Origin: Oreocharis arfaki
Lineage: Eukaryota > Chordata > Aves > Passeriformes > Paramythiidae
Reading direction: 5' to 3'
Length of the DNA stretch: 64,000 nt
NCBI GenBank assembly: GCA_013398015.1
Contig: VZRR01003435.1
Coordinates: 636,462-700,461, forward strand
Shown: piece by piece, positions 26,301 through 37,689 of the stretch
How positions within the stretch are numbered: position 1 is the first letter of the stretch
Layout of the letters: each line of letters begins with the position of its first letter
The notes under the pieces: model-generated
Databases searched by the model: none
What the model saw: only the letters and a program-made list of their open reading frames with translations
What the model was told of the DNA's origin: nothing
Made by a program: the position numbers and the translations under genes

Positions 26301-29300
26301 CTAGCATATTACATACATAGTATTAGATAATGTTAGACAAAAGTTGCAAAACATAGTCCCTGGGTAATCTGTAAATTCACTGATATTTTTGAAAATTATC
26401 TGTATTGTAATTATATCTGTAATGCTTCTGACAGAGTAATATATTTGCAGGATCCAAAACAATTTCTGACTTTGCAGGACAACTGTTGAGGGTTTCCCTG
26501 TGTAAGCAACTAAGCACACATAGCCATTCCCTCACTTCCAAGCCCCCAACCTCAAGGAAGAGTAAAAAGAAAGAAAACTTGTGGGACAAAACAGAAATTG
26601 TTCAGTAAGTGAAGGTGAAGTGGAAGAACAGAGAAAACAATGCAAGTAATGCAAAGGTAGTTAATTAATGCAAAACAAATCACTCACTGCCTCCAAAGGG
26701 CAGACTGATGCCCATTAGCTCTTGAGCAAAAAGACAGCTAACATAAATAAATCCCCCTCCTCCCCCTTCCAATCTCTGAGCATGTCATCTGGAGTGAAAT
26801 ATCTCTTTGGTTGACTTGGGTCATCTGCCTGGTTGTGCTTCCCCTGTCTCTGGGCACACCTCCCTATCTATTCACTGGTGTCACAGACAGAGAAAGAGAG
26901 TCGGTCCCTTGATGCTGTGCAAACACTCTTCAGCAAGACCTAAAACACTGGTGTTTTATCAGCATTGTACTAGTCAGAAATGTAAAACACAGCAAACCTG
27001 CAAGCATTTATTAAGAAAATTACCTCTATCCCAGTCAAACTTAGTACAATCTCCACTCCATATTCCACACCATTTATGTCATGCTCAAGCTCCACACTAT
27101 CCAATGCAACCTTTTTAACCATCCTTCCTTCCCTTCTCATCCTTTGACTTATGCACAGGTATCATTCCTTTAGTCTATAGGCCACTCCTGTAAAACACCC
27201 ATAAAATGTCCACTGAGTTTATTTAGTCCATGATGTGTGTTCTGTCTGATTACAGTGATCACTCAGGACAGGAGCCCATGCTGTGCTACCAGAACTGTTG
27301 TATGATCCTACAACAGACCAGCACATGTGCACACCAGCCCTTCCATGGTGTCAGAGACTGAAACATTACCACTCATGGCTTAAACACTGTCATAAAGATT
27401 TTTGCCTGTTATGGCAAAACTGTACAATGAAGCTGCACCACCAAAGCCCACACTTTGGGCTCCTGACCGAAACCCTGAACTGTGAGTTAAACTGACTAAG
27501 GCTATTTGAGATAGTAAAAGTGACACTGTTGTTCAAAGCATCTCAGGCCTGGGAAGTAATGGATAAGGCTGGAGAGCACTCACAGAAGAGCCAAGCCCAG
27601 CAGCTTCAGGGCAGAGGCCATAGCCCTAGGCCTATCTGTTGCCAGGTTTGCACAGACTCTCCCCCCACCAAAGCGGGGAAGAGGAGGGTTTCGGGTGCAT
27701 GTGAAAACCTCTGATCAAAGGCACCTCTTTCTCATCCTCCACCACACAGACTAGCTCAGCTGCAGGGCCCCCACCCCAGGAAAGCCACATCTATAGGGCA
27801 TTCACACGAGCGGCAGCTGAGGGGGTGTCAAGATCCATCAAAGGCCCCCCTGAAGTATTCTCTGGACCCTACACCAGAGGACTGCACATGATGCAAAGTG
27901 ATGCAACTGACACAAAGTCTTGCAAAGGACAGTGTCAAACCTGGCTCATCCTCAGGAGAAGCACCTGGGTGTTCCCACCTGGCCCAAATGTATATTAATC
28001 CAATGGATTCTATGCTTTTGGCGGGGGACGCTCACCACCATGAAGACCAGATGGAGTGGATCAATGAGACATCGTTAAGATCCATGGAGGGGTGGTATGT
28101 TTCTACTTAATCTGTCTCTGCCAGTCTTCCTGTCCCCCCACCCTCCTCCTTCTTTTTCTTTCTTCCTTCCCTTCTTTCTTCCTTTTCCCTTTCTTTCTTT
28201 CCTTTTATCTTTCTGTCTTCTTTTTTTTCTTTCTCTCTTTCTCTTTGCCTCTTTTACTGTTAAATAGAATGTATCAATTTTTTGGTATCAACATATAACC
28301 TCATTTGGTTTTAATCTCATTTCAGGGAATAATTGAAACTCAGCATTCTTTCCATTTTATTCACAGAGAGTTCTCTTTTCTCCTCTGTGATTAGAGGAGA
28401 TTGTAACACAGGGTAGAAGCATAGGGTTCAAATCCAGAGGGACATAAATCCATTGAATCAGTATCAGAGACAGGAAGGGGTCTACTGCATCTCAGGAACT
28501 GGCTGACAGCAACTGGAACAGTAATCTTCCTTGAAAACCCTTTTTAACCACTGCTTTTCCCCCATATTCATGTACAGAGTTCCAGGACCAAAACAGGTGC
28601 ACTGCCCGACCTCTCATACCCTTTTCACAGTCATGCAGATAGAACTGCAGGGTGGCATGTGTCATGGGACCATGGCTCCCTTTCCCTTAAGCAGAGGAAA
28701 TTCCTACTCAAGGTAGTCAATATGCTGGCCTAGTCAAGCAAGGAGGTTAAGAGATTATCCACATTCTCTTATGAGTTGCTAGACCATTCTCTTTTGAGTT
28801 GTGTAACAGTCTTTCCACAACTAAGATGCAGGCCCATAGCAAGGAGAGGGAATAGAGCTTTTGAGTAAATCACTAGGGCTGGCATACTGGTCTGTACAAA
28901 GTTGGTGCCACAAAGTCAGCCTAATTCAGCCTTACTAGGTTGCTGTCATATGATGTCCATGTGTTCTGTACAAACTTCTGCCACTCAGATCATGTGCACT
29001 ATATATTGTTCGGATCTTTTGAGGCCTGGTTATTGTCCATGTCACTGCAGACCACCTCCACCACCTCTGATTCCCTCAGACATTAAATATGTTCCTCTGT
29101 GGCAGTCCACATGCCTCACTGGGTGACAGTATCTTCCTTAAGAGAGTACTTTGTCTTCATGCTCAATAGGAGTTACCTCTGGAGCTTGGAGGTGGCTGAC
29201 CCTCTTCCAATCCCTCTGTCAATCCCACAAACCCTAGCAAAGGATCTCAGCTGATGTGTTTCCCTACCTTCTAGTTCCAGACTGTTAGCTCCACTGTTCG

Positions 29301-32300
29301 AGCTCTGGAGCAACCAGGTAGCAATTAGGTCATCTTGTCAGGCAAAATCTTTAGACATTAGCTTGAAGCTAAACCATGGATAGCAATCAGGTAGCTTCCA
29401 TCTCTTATGATTAGTCTCTTTCCTTTCCTATCCTGCTGCAGAACAGGCTGCCTGTTGTGACTCTTCCTCTCTCCTCCTGAGTAGGAGCTGCTTCTTCTCT
29501 TATTAACTTGATCTCTGCTTCCACTGTTTCTTCTTTACTTCAAGATCAAGTATTACAGTTGAGGATTCTCTGCTTTAGTGCCTTAGTGCCTGTGTGGCCT
29601 CAGACCAATAGACCTTCTCATTCTCAGAACACCACAAGCCTGTTTGTGGGCTTTTAGACCAGAACCTCTTGCATTTCTAAGGGCACTGGACACTGGCTTT
29701 ATGCGGCAGATCCAACACAGCTATAGAAGTCTGTGTTTCACCTTTGCTCCTTCAAATGATGTATTTGTTTGAGCGGTTAATGAACCTGTTCAGAAATGAA
29801 ATCATGACCAGTCAGGGCAGCAATGGCCCTGTGTTCCTGCCCAACTCTTCTCATACATACTGACGCCCCAGTGATCAATCACCTCAGACCACGTTCCTGT
29901 GTAGCAACCCCAAATAGCTGTTTAACCTTACGGATAATAATCAAAGTCGGGATCACACCAGTATGAACAGTCTGATTACATAAGGATAATGAAGAAACTC
30001 TGAAGCCACTACATCAAGGCTACAAAAAACTGTCCTGGAGGAGAAGAAGGGATAGGTGCCACTTTTTCCTCTCTCTCAACAAAATGTCTCTCAGAGAAGA
30101 AGAGGGGGAAAGTATAGCTGCTGGTTTTATCCATACAGTGGTTCTTGGAGTACTGGGACATCCACAATGTAAGACCCGAGTACCAGATTAGGCTGATAAC
30201 CAGTGGTTTTGTCATAGCTCTCCCAAGCAAATGAAACAAAGTGATAAACAGCAAACAAAACAGCAAAAATGCATTTTAATGACTATCTGAAAATAGTCAT
30301 TAATGGTTCTTGGAGGCTGTTGTACAGCTAGAAAGCAATCAAGCATCTGAATATTCAAGGACACACACAAATCAGCGGCCAAAGCAAACATGCAGCTTCA
30401 TGACCTGCAACATAACTAAACAGGTATTAACAGCCACAAGTTTAATCTAGCACACTCTAATCAAATCTATTATTATCTTGAAGGCCTTGAGCCACTAGTT
30501 GGGCTCCAAAATAGACTGTTGTGGGTTACCCCAGTAGGTTGCTAAGCACACAGAGCTGTCCTTTCACTTCCCCCTACCCCCATCTCCTAGAAGGACAGAG
30601 GAAAAGCCAAGGGAAAGTGAAACCAAGAAAATTTGTGGGTCAAGATAGAAACTGATCAGTAAGTGATGATGAACTGAAAGACTGAAAGAAAATAAAACAA
30701 AACAGATGATGGAAAGGCTATTGCCCACCACCTCCCAGGGCTGACTAATGCTCAACCAGTTCTGGGCAAAATACAGCTAATCTTCCTAAACCTCCTCCTC
30801 TCCCTTTTTATTGATAAGCATCATGTTATATGGTATGAAATCTCTCTGATTAATTCAGGTCATCTACTTCGTTGTGTGTTTGTGTCTCCAACTATTCATG
30901 TACTCTCCAATCTCTTTACTTGGGGGCAGAGGCAGAAAAAGAGAAGGCCTGTCGCTGTATAAAACATTGTTCAGCAAGAGCGTAAACATTACTGTGTTAT
31001 TATCATTGTTTCGGTCACAGATCTAAAACACCCTCAGAGATGCTATACAGAAAACTAACTCCATCCCAGCCAGACCTAGCACACTAGCATAGCTAAAACC
31101 AAAAATCTAACAGATAAAACATCTCAGCCTCAAGAGTCATCTTGAAACTGACTAGAGAAAATATAACATTACTTCACTTATCTCTGTTGTCACTGATTGT
31201 GTATTCAGACATCCATTAAAATAAACCTATGTCCCAGAGATTAGCCAAATGAAATTATACAAAATTGTAAATTAATTGTCAAATTAAGTACAGATGACAG
31301 TTTTATCCAGCTTTCAAAATTGAGTTCAAATTTTCGCAGATTGCTTTTCCACTTAGTCATTTAAATAAACAGCTTATAATTAAATACCTGGCATTTCTTT
31401 AGTTCCCTCTTCAGCTGAAGAATTGTGATGTGATGTGGGTCTGGGCTGGTCTCAGGCCCTGTGTCAGTTTCCTGGATGGTGAGAGCTTCCTTCCTTACTT
31501 TCTGTACCATAGTGATCCAGCTCTGCAACCTGTCCCGCTGACTTCTTCTTAAGCTAATATCATCATTCAAATCAACCAGAAAGGGGAAGGCTTCATCTAC
31601 ACAATTTCTGTAACTGAAATACTGAACCTGAAGGCGGGTGAGCTGCTCCTCAAGTGAACTGATACGGGCTTTTTCTTCATTTAAGTCGTGTAAATGCTGA
31701 TTACTGACCTGCTGGTTCTGCAAAGCTTCCCGAAGCAATCTGATTTCAAGTTCCATTTCATCAATGCGGTCTTTTTCTGGGTTGTAATTTACTACTGGTT
31801 TATTTCTGATGTTTTTTGCTCTGTTGGCATATTTGAGAGAATTTAAAGATTCATCAAAGTCCAGTGAGGATGGACTTATACATGTTATCATGACAGTCTT
31901 GGCATTTCCTCCAAGGGAGTCTTTCAGAATACGAGTGATTTTAGCATCCCTGTATGGAATATGTACACTTTTTCTTTTTGGGTCTCCAAGGGCACTGATG
32001 ACATTTCCCAAGGCCAGGAGACCACTATTGATCTGAATTGATTCTTTGAAGCGTTCACCAGTATTTCCAGTCTTTGCTACCCTCTCTGATCCTGCCAAAT
32101 CCACAAAATGAAACTTGGAAGCAATCGAATCCTGTGCAGCATCAGTATTATTCTGATACTCTGCAGACTGCTTCTGACAAATACTGATGGTAAAAATGGC
32201 ATGAGATCGACTAGAGTGCTCATTCATCTGTGTCGTGCCTCTGTGACGAGCTGCATTGCCACTTTCCAGCAGGCTTATCACTTCATCTGCACATTCGACT

Positions 32301-35300
32301 TGGAATTCCTTGGCACCGACAATCACTTCAAACACCAAACCAGGTGAAAGTAAGAATAATTTAATTAATTCTAAAACTCTCCAGCAAAAGTTTACAGCAA
32401 TAACTATAAACATGTGTTAGAGAAATAGACAAGCCTGCATTATTATGAGGTCATAGCATATAGCTATAGAAATAGAAGTTACAATATGTGAAAAGCATGA
32501 GGTACAACACATCTGAAACCTGCAGATATTTAACATATGGGTGTATTGCATCATAACATTTGAAATAATATCTTACACACAAGACACAACTCATTTTCAC
32601 GTTGCACACTGCACATTACCTTATGCAATTTACAGTCTAGCGCTAGGTAGAAAAAGTATGAGCAAAGTCAGCTCAAAGGATATTTTGCCAGTTCAAAAGA
32701 ACAACTAAAAACCATGAAGTTTTTAGTAAAAATGATCCCCAGCCTGTACTAAGAACAGAATTTCTATTCTGAATAGTGCAGATAGTTGGGCCCTTGGGAC
32801 AGGTATCTGTTAGTAATCTAATAAAGTGTAAGCTTACTTCTACGAAGTACTCTTACTAATCATATTTTTTATCACATTTTTCTTTTAATGAAAGATGGAA
32901 AACATCCTAGCACAATTTACTGAAGCTGACTCTAACTGTACTGAAGAAAAGAAATAATTTCAAATATATTGTGGGATCCCTTTGAAGCAAAGATTTTGTC
33001 TGTAATATTTGTGTTAAACTAGTGCCTTCTCCCAGCTACAAATAAAAAACCCATGACAGCTCAACACAACAGTATAACAAAACTAGAGTAAACACAACAA
33101 TTAGAATATAAACGAAAATAAAAGCTAAACCTAAAACAGATTACATACGTTCAGAATAAAATATCTTTGATGTGGATTCTTCTAGCATTTTCATGAGATG
33201 AACAGGATACCTATAGTGCAAGTGTTAATCTAGAAGCCTTCAAAAGTATCTACTCCCCCTCCTCTTAATGAAGTGGTCTCTTCCACTCATTTCATTGTAA
33301 AAGGGGAGCAGATATTTGCAATATAATTGACTTAATGATTGTAATTTCAAAGGGAAAAGCAATGGTTTAATCTTAAAATATAGATTCAAGTGAATAATCA
33401 CACACTATTTAGTTTCTAGACAGAATTTGCAGAAACAATAATTGTATATTTACTTTACCACTTGTCGCCATTTCCATCCATATAATAGAACATCTATATT
33501 GCTCACAGGCATCTAAACCCCAAAATGCTTCCAAACAGCTAAACTGAGTTCATATTCTGAAACTTTAACTTTTTTTTTCCTTTTATTTGTTAGTAATAAG
33601 TAAGCACTTTCAACAGAAAATGAGAATAATTTGGACACAAACTGAAACCCAAACCACCAAATTTTAGAGCTGAAATCCTACCTGTATTTCCCTTCTCATC
33701 TTCTCGGATATGTAGTTCTTTTACAGAGGTTTCCAAATCCAACAAATCTCGAAGTTCTTCCTTGTAAACCTCTATATAGGATACCTTCACACGGAAGTGA
33801 ATATTATGGTGTTCAGAAATATGCTGAAATAATTCCTGAATAGCTCGTGGGATTATGCCTCTTTCATCCACTGCAACTGATGCTAAAATACAAGCACAAA
33901 TGTCACAGAGACTTGCAGTCATTCTGTCACATAAATTACAAAGACCAAAAATTGAGAGAAGTCTGTGATATTTGGTATGCAACATACTAAGGAATTTGAA
34001 GAGCTCATTGTTCACAAGGCATTTTTTGTGTGTGTGTGAGCGTGTCAGAATTTTTGTTTGCATCCAGTACTGGGATTCAAATTTAAGTTCTAAATTACAT
34101 AATGTTATAGTCATGCAAGTTTGAAAAATATGGAGTCTGCTTTAAAACTATATTCCCCAGAGTACAGATTTCTCCTTTATCCCTACTTACTATGGTTAGC
34201 AATGAGATCTCAAGGGTTTGAGAAACTATTAATTCTACTTACATAAAGCAAAATCATCAGTAACTTGGTGAGACAAGATTTATGGTGAGACCAACATTAA
34301 CAGTAATTTCCTATTTTTTCAAAGTAAACATGGAACACTAGTGCCAAACTCTACTTTTAAAAAAAGTATTCAGGACAGGACAATGCTTCCATTAATAATC
34401 TGTGTTCTTTATCCAAGACTACGGAAGCTGTTTGCCCATGAGATGATACCAAGAATCTTTTTTACCGAAAAACTAAAGGGCTGTTCACATCTAACAATTA
34501 ATTTAGTAAATATATTTATTAAACTAAAATGCTATAATTGTACAGCTATGATCAGCCTTAGAGTGTGACATCCACTACCAAAACAATTTAGCTAGCAATG
34601 CTACTTACAGAAACATTAAATAACTACTAGTGAAGGGAATAGAAGTGAAGCTACAACAATAAGCAGAAGAGGCCAATGGTATGAGGGTCAACAAAGCTAA
34701 GTGCCAGGTCCTGCCCTTAAATCACAACACTCCCCTTAGGCACTACAGGCTAGGTGGGGGCAGAGTGGCTGGAAAGCTGCTCAGCCAGAAAGGACCTGGG
34801 GGTCCTGGTGGGCAGCAGCTGAACATGATCCAGCAGTGAGCCCAGGGGGCCAAGAAGGCCAATGGCATCCTGGCCTCTATCAGCAATAGTGTGGCCAGCA
34901 AGACCAAGGCAGTGATTGTCCCTCTGTACTCCACACTGGTGAGGCTACGCCTTGAGTGCTGTGTTCAGTTCTGGGCCCATCGCTGTAAGAACGACATTGA
35001 GGGGCTGGGGTGTGTCCAGAGAGGGGCAACAAGGCTGGTGAAGGGTCTGGAGCACAAGTCCTGTGAGAAATGGCTGAGGGAGCTGGGGTTGTTTAGGAGA
35101 AAAGGAGGCTCATGAGAGACCTCACTGACAGGAGGGTGTAACAAGGTGGGGGTCCGTCTCCTCTCCCAGGTAAAAAGTGACAGGAAAAGAGGAAATGACC
35201 TCAGGTTGCACCTGAGAGAAGGCTTAGATTGGATATTAGGAAAAATTTCTTCACTGGTGGTCAACCAGTGGAACAGGCTTAGTTGTGGACCTGAAAATGC

Positions 35301-36173
35301 TGGGTTTATGGTTGGACTTTATGATCTTAGGGGTCTTTTTCGACCTAAACAATTCTGTGATCCTATGATTCTAAATAAAAGGAAGACTCTACCAAGATAT
35401 TTATAATACTCTATTTATATCCATTTGGAATAATTAAATCATAAATTTCTTCAATGTCACAGAAATTTCTCTCAAAAAACCCCAAACAAACCCAACATGT
35501 AGCGAGAAAGCAAACAATTAAGTGCCTAATGCAGACATTTTCAAGGTAAGATAAACACTGGAAAAATCGTCAAACCCACTACATTTCAGAAAAAAGTTCT
35601 AATTTAAGTTGCATATTAAAATGTGGAATGTTAAAGAACACTTAATAAATTGGGTTTTTTCTTAGATATTTTTGGTATAGTCTGATTTATGGAGAAGTTT
35701 TTAGAACTTTAATTATCACATAAATTTTGGAAGCTTTGGTTTTTTATTACAAGTTTTTTCCTTGGTCCTTAAAATTCTGCAGCATCATCTGCTACGTAAT
35801 AAATATTTAACTTGCACAAATATACTGTATACCGATTAAAAAACCTCAAAAACCAAAAACCATTCTATTACCTACCAATGTGGTCACCACCAATGGTGTA
35901 AGTCTTCCCAGAACCAGTCTGTCCATACGCAAACACTGTAGCATTGTATCCTTCAGTCAGGGACACTAGAAGAGGCTTAATGCAAACAGCATAAACTTCT
36001 TCTTGGGTTGAGTTTTTGCCAAATACAAAATCAAAAGTGAAGACGTGGTCCTTTCCAATGATAATCTGTTTAGCATTTGGGACTAATCTGACACACACTT
36101 GGTGGTTATGAAGTATTTCTTTGGAAAGCAGAGGTCTGACTCGGACTGCAACTTTAACTGGGATCTCCTCCAT
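11176..36173 (-). CDS. KIF27: KIF27, kinesin-4-type ciliary motor protein (16 coding exons)
   Basis: Kinesin of the KIF7/KIF27 subfamily; vertebrate KIF27 acts in motile cilia, where it has been linked to the Fused kinase STK36 and central-pair assembly. The ATG (36173) opens MEEIPVKVAVRVRPLL as in other vertebrates. Motor domain, residues 1-~340: P-loop GQTGSGKT (84-91), switch I SSRSH (204-208), switch II DLAGSE (242-247). The rest is mostly Lys/Glu/Gln-rich coiled coil. Coding exons: 35876-36173, 33682-33882, 31388-32325, 24406-24546, 20782-20988, 20072-20247, 19565-19698, 18864-19019, 17634-17839, 16551-16748, 16090-16203, 14837-15013, 14000-14215, 12773-12979, 11769-11967, 11176-11321. 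They sum to 3714 nt, that is 1237 codons plus stop, with matching phases at every junction. The C-terminus is shorter than I recall for human (about 1400 residues), stopping soon after the last conserved coiled coil. Confidence 0.95.
11769..11967 (-). CDS. KIF27: KIF27 coding exon 15
   Basis: Residues 1124-1189: IVGLRESERKLQVQIEEHEM, then RELESALEHIKLQCDRQLTH and the end QFLLNHFK. Ends with one base of a Glu codon. Confidence 0.93.
12773..12979 (-). CDS. KIF27: KIF27 coding exon 14
   Basis: Residues 1055-1123, opening EEHVLFQLEEGIEALVAAID and ending SAAELRAIIISYFNK. Phase 0; acceptor TCTCTGTAG. Confidence 0.93.
12980..13999. other. KIF27 intron, no other feature seen
   Basis: AT-rich intron between coding exons 13 and 14. 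It contains a run of T near 13287-13300 and no recognisable repeat or RNA gene. The shorter neighbouring introns (11322-11768, 11968-12772, 14216-14836, 15014-16089, 16204-16550, 16749-17633, 17840-18863) are likewise featureless. Confidence 0.6.
14000..14215 (-). CDS. KIF27: KIF27 coding exon 13
   Basis: Residues 983-1054: ALNKDSMKLSTRLSMLDQEL through RRRNSMDEKLKDGKVLSTE. The donor GAA|GTAAGTAAG is strong. Confidence 0.93.
14837..15013 (-). CDS. KIF27: KIF27 coding exon 12
   Basis: Residues 924-982: KLEEQKKWLDEEMERIL through LKKREAIVAKKEALLQEKSH, ending KLRSSQ. Long coiled coil, phase 0. Confidence 0.92.
16090..16203 (-). CDS. KIF27: KIF27 coding exon 11
   Basis: Residues 886-923: ELQLKMEQQQKILKLKDKE, then FKKKKNNSVGAPQKLQ. 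Basic linker between coiled coils, phase 0. Confidence 0.88.
16551..16748 (-). CDS. KIF27: KIF27 coding exon 10
   Basis: Residues 820-885: TLQKKQQDTKNLASLSNQSE through LEAELQQDQQQIK, coiled coil. Phase 0; donor AAA|GTAGGA. Confidence 0.92.
17634..17839 (-). CDS. KIF27: KIF27 coding exon 9
   Basis: Residues ~751-819: KDAQSVSRQYSLKITKLEQ, then KRELAETQKQLQELDSKELG and KMEAAKLKVQ. Coiled coil, with close family similarity. Confidence 0.92.
18864..19019 (-). CDS. KIF27: KIF27 coding exon 8
   Basis: Residues ~699-750: EDIDSLQKIHVFN, then EKLKNSELRLAEAEQKIREL and KEGLIKELVRTG, coiled coil. The final codon GGT (Gly) is split with the next exon. Confidence 0.9.
19565..19698 (-). CDS. KIF27: KIF27 coding exon 7
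   Basis: Residues ~654-698, a poorly conserved linker (HSINRTWTQNHTC ... LQADTTTG). The acceptor TTCTTCCACAG is strong and the phases match both neighbours. This is the least conserved internal exon. Confidence 0.8.
20072..20247 (-). CDS. KIF27: KIF27 coding exon 6
   Basis: Residues 596-~654: YTSPPVLSLAQIMAEFR, then EDQDKVLHCHLSDQSDEEED, an acidic patch. The donor AATAA|GTAATT splits a lysine codon. Confidence 0.9.
20782..20988 (-). CDS. KIF27: KIF27 coding exon 5
   Basis: Residues 527-595: TEKMVEQQMLIDQLKLKLEK, then a linker with RRPYSVPL, which matches RRPYTVPF in the human protein as I recall it. Phase 0; donor AAAAG|GTAAGG. Confidence 0.9.
20989..24405. other. KIF27 intron 4
   Basis: Apart from the LTR at about 21370-21965, this 3.4 kb intron shows only AT-rich sequence and a small tandem repeat with unit 'ctcactttcaac' at about 23827-23870. 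The open frames inside it have no recognisable domain. Confidence 0.55.
21370..21965 (+). mobile_element. Degraded ERV LTR in KIF27 intron
   Basis: The layout is that of an avian retroviral LTR: a TATA-like 'atatataactgg' near 21651, repeated 'aggac...' GC-rich R-region text, 'aagccagttttaatggg' and then ATTAAA near 21890. It lies antisense to KIF27 in the intron between coding exons 4 and 5. The ends are not sharp and I found no target duplication. No coding capacity. Confidence 0.55.
24406..24546 (-). CDS. KIF27: KIF27 coding exon 4
   Basis: Residues 480-526, coiled-coil sequence starting VLVMDEELFSQ and ending ETQRLQ. Phase 0 at both ends; acceptor TAGCAG, donor GTATTT. Confidence 0.9.
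26484..27048 (+). repeat. Left LTR of the KIF27-intron provirus
   Basis: Begins TGTTGAGGGTTTCCCTG and ends TCAAACTTAGTACA; alignable over its length to 30517-31083. Same broad family as the solo LTR at 56641-57247. Confidence 0.75.
28126..28256 (+). repeat. Polypyrimidine (C/T) tract
   Basis: About 130 bases of almost pure C and T on the plus strand (cttcctt/ctttct units) inside the decayed provirus. On the KIF27 sense strand it reads as a polypurine tract. Confidence 0.85.
30517..31083 (+). repeat. Right LTR of the KIF27-intron provirus
   Basis: Begins TGTTGTGGGTTACCCC and ends CAGACCTAGCACA; the partner of 26484-27048. Confidence 0.75.
31388..32325 (-). CDS. KIF27: KIF27 coding exon 3 (motor end and neck, 938 nt)
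   Basis: Residues 167-479 in one exon. It covers switch I (NEHSSRSH), switch II (DLAGSE), the GNVISALGD and HIPYRDAKITRILKDSLGG segments, the SLKYANRAKNI motor end, the neck coiled coil and LKRELKKCQ. The donor is CAG|GTATTT. Confidence 0.95.
33682..33882 (-). CDS. KIF27: KIF27 coding exon 2 (motor)
   Basis: Residues 100-166, including GIIPRAIQELF, KVSYIEVYKEELRDLL and LHIREDEKGN, all conserved kinesin motor segments. The acceptor TATTTTAG and donor G|GTAGGA give phase 1 at both ends. Confidence 0.95.
33883..35875. other. KIF27 coding intron 1
   Basis: Contains the CR1 copy at 34681-35372; the rest is AT-rich with a short TG-rich run near 34028-34045. KIF27 coding intron 2 (32326-33681) shows nothing recognisable. 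Confidence 0.55.
34681..35372 (+). mobile_element. CR1 LINE fragment (about 0.7 kb)
   Basis: Long CR1 3' portion: 'gccaagaaggccaatggcatcctgg', 'gagtgctgtgttcagttctgggc', 'aggggcaacaaggctggtgaa', ending 'acaattctgtgatcctatgattcta'. It lies in KIF27 coding intron 1, antisense to the gene. The plus-strand open frames here are remnants of the element. Confidence 0.92.
35876..36173 (-). CDS. KIF27: KIF27 coding exon 1 (motor start, P-loop)
   Basis: Residues 1-99. Contains the ATP-binding P-loop GQTGSGKT at 84-91 and ends ...GGDHI plus one base, with a GTAGGTAA donor. An in-frame GTG four codons upstream (36185) is not the start: the ATG at 36173 gives the conserved MEEIPVKV N-terminus. Confidence 0.95.
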
Positions 36174-37689
36174 GCCACACTCCACCCCTGTGCTTCCCAG
36201 TCAGTATTCACACAGTCAAGAAGAAATCTGTTACCACTCCTCTGTTCACCTCATTCACAGTTGTCTGCAACTAAGAAAAAAAGTTTTCCATGTTATATAA
36301 TACAATAGAATAAATCTCCTGAAGTTCAAAGTTGAGATTTCCTAAGGAACATGTAAGTACCATTACAATCTTGAAAAGTATCTGATATAAATGCAGCTCT
36401 ATTAATAACTGTTTAATTAATTAATAAATCATTTTTGCATCTATTAATTTCCAAGCTAGCAGACTTAAGTCTGAAAGTTCCCTGATTTCCTGTTTGAATA
36501 TAACACAGTCATACAAAGCAACAATATCATAGGAGCTTGCTGATACATATATAAACACTGTTAATAAAGCAAAGGCTTACAAAGGATCCTCTCATTTTCC
36601 TGATCCTCCATTCATATTGCATAGACAACACAAATCAGTCAAATAAAACCTTTTTCTCCAAAAGTTGTATGTACATACATGTTTCAATACCCTCTTCTAC
36701 TTACAAAGTACAAACACTTCTAACTCAACAAGCACAAAGAAGTGTGATTTTAAATGTGTTTTGTTACTACATGTAAAGCATTCCTCTGACTTTGATCTGA
36801 AACTTTAAGAACATATGTAATTATTTTTTAGTAATTATAATTTTAGCATACATGGTTCCGTATATTGCTTGGTGCATATTCGTTCTTGCAGCACAAGCAT
36901 TGCACAGTAGCACACTTGTAAATATTAAGGAATTGCCTTTCTTTATAGCTCTTTTTCACTAGAATTCAAAAACCTGCATGGCATCCCACACAGATCTTTT
37001 CTGTTGTTGTTGCTAATTCTGAGAATCTTTGTCATGCAAGGTAAAGTTTGCTGAACTTCTGCCCTCAAACACATTGCAAATGCACTTCAAGAAAGTTGTA
37101 TTACTGAACTGGCAGAAATCAGCTAAGCCCCCAAAATTCAAGTTTGTTGAAAACCTAACAGTGTTGTCTTGCAGCAGCAAAGAGAAGAGCTTTTGCATTT
37201 CATTTTATTCATTTCAGTTTGAGGACCACAGGTGAGAAACCCTCTGAAGTTTGAAAAGAGAAAAGCCCCATTTTATTGACTGAGCATAAGAACAAGGAAG
37301 CAAAGAATGAGAATGAGTCAAGACTTGGATCATAAGGGACACAGCAATCAGAAACAGGTACATAAACACACTAACTACAGATTAAAAAGACATTTTGGTT
37401 GATAACTGAGTTTAGTTACCTGAGTGCAATACTTTTTTACCCCCTAGCAAGTGCTGTTCTTAAGTGCCAACATTTCCTACTCTCCTTTTAAAGTTATATT
37501 AATAAACAAACAAGCAAACAAATAAATTAACAAACCATGTCCCAGGTGTGGGAGGGAACCCCAATTTCCTAAGAATCTATTTTATAAAGGAAGGAAATAT
37601 TCCCAACAGGCCAAAGCTAGAGAGATACTTGGGCGTCAATGCCCGCGGCTGCCATAAGGCAGAGGCAAACATAATGACAACGTTTTCGC

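Larger units (their letters stand above)
26484..31083 (+). mobile_element. Decayed endogenous retrovirus (ERVL-like), two LTRs, antisense to KIF27
   Basis: Two direct copies of one LTR type bracket about 3.5 kb. The left LTR is 26484-27048 (565 bp), starting TGTTGAGGG and ending AGTACA. The right LTR is 30517-31083 (567 bp), starting TGTTGTGGG and ending AGCACA. They share AAGCACACA near the start, the 'tctctttggttgacttgggtcatc' / 'tctctgattaattcaggtcatc' block, the 'gttcagcaag' block and 'tccatcccag'. They are clearly diverged, so the insertion is old. The interior has only short broken frames; I could not identify gag, pol or env. It is well short of an intact provirus, suggesting internal deletion or a non-autonomous element. 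It lies in KIF27 coding intron 3. The 5-bp flanks (acaac, ctagc) do not match, so target duplication is unproven. Confidence 0.75.
24547..31387. other. KIF27 intron 3
   Basis: A 6.8 kb intron of which about 4.6 kb is the provirus. The remainder (24547-26483 and 31084-31387) is AT-rich with no recognisable feature. Confidence 0.6.

Noticed and set aside
28126..28256. Possible triplex or regulatory polypurine element
   Set aside because: A simple C/T-rich low-complexity tract inside a decayed provirus; nothing else points to function.
34743..35406. Several frames of 60-100 codons in KIF27 intron 1
   Set aside because: All lie within a CR1 copy.
36173..36185. Upstream in-frame GTG start for KIF27
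   Set aside because: The ATG at 36173 gives the conserved MEEIPVKV start, and GTG initiation is not expected here.
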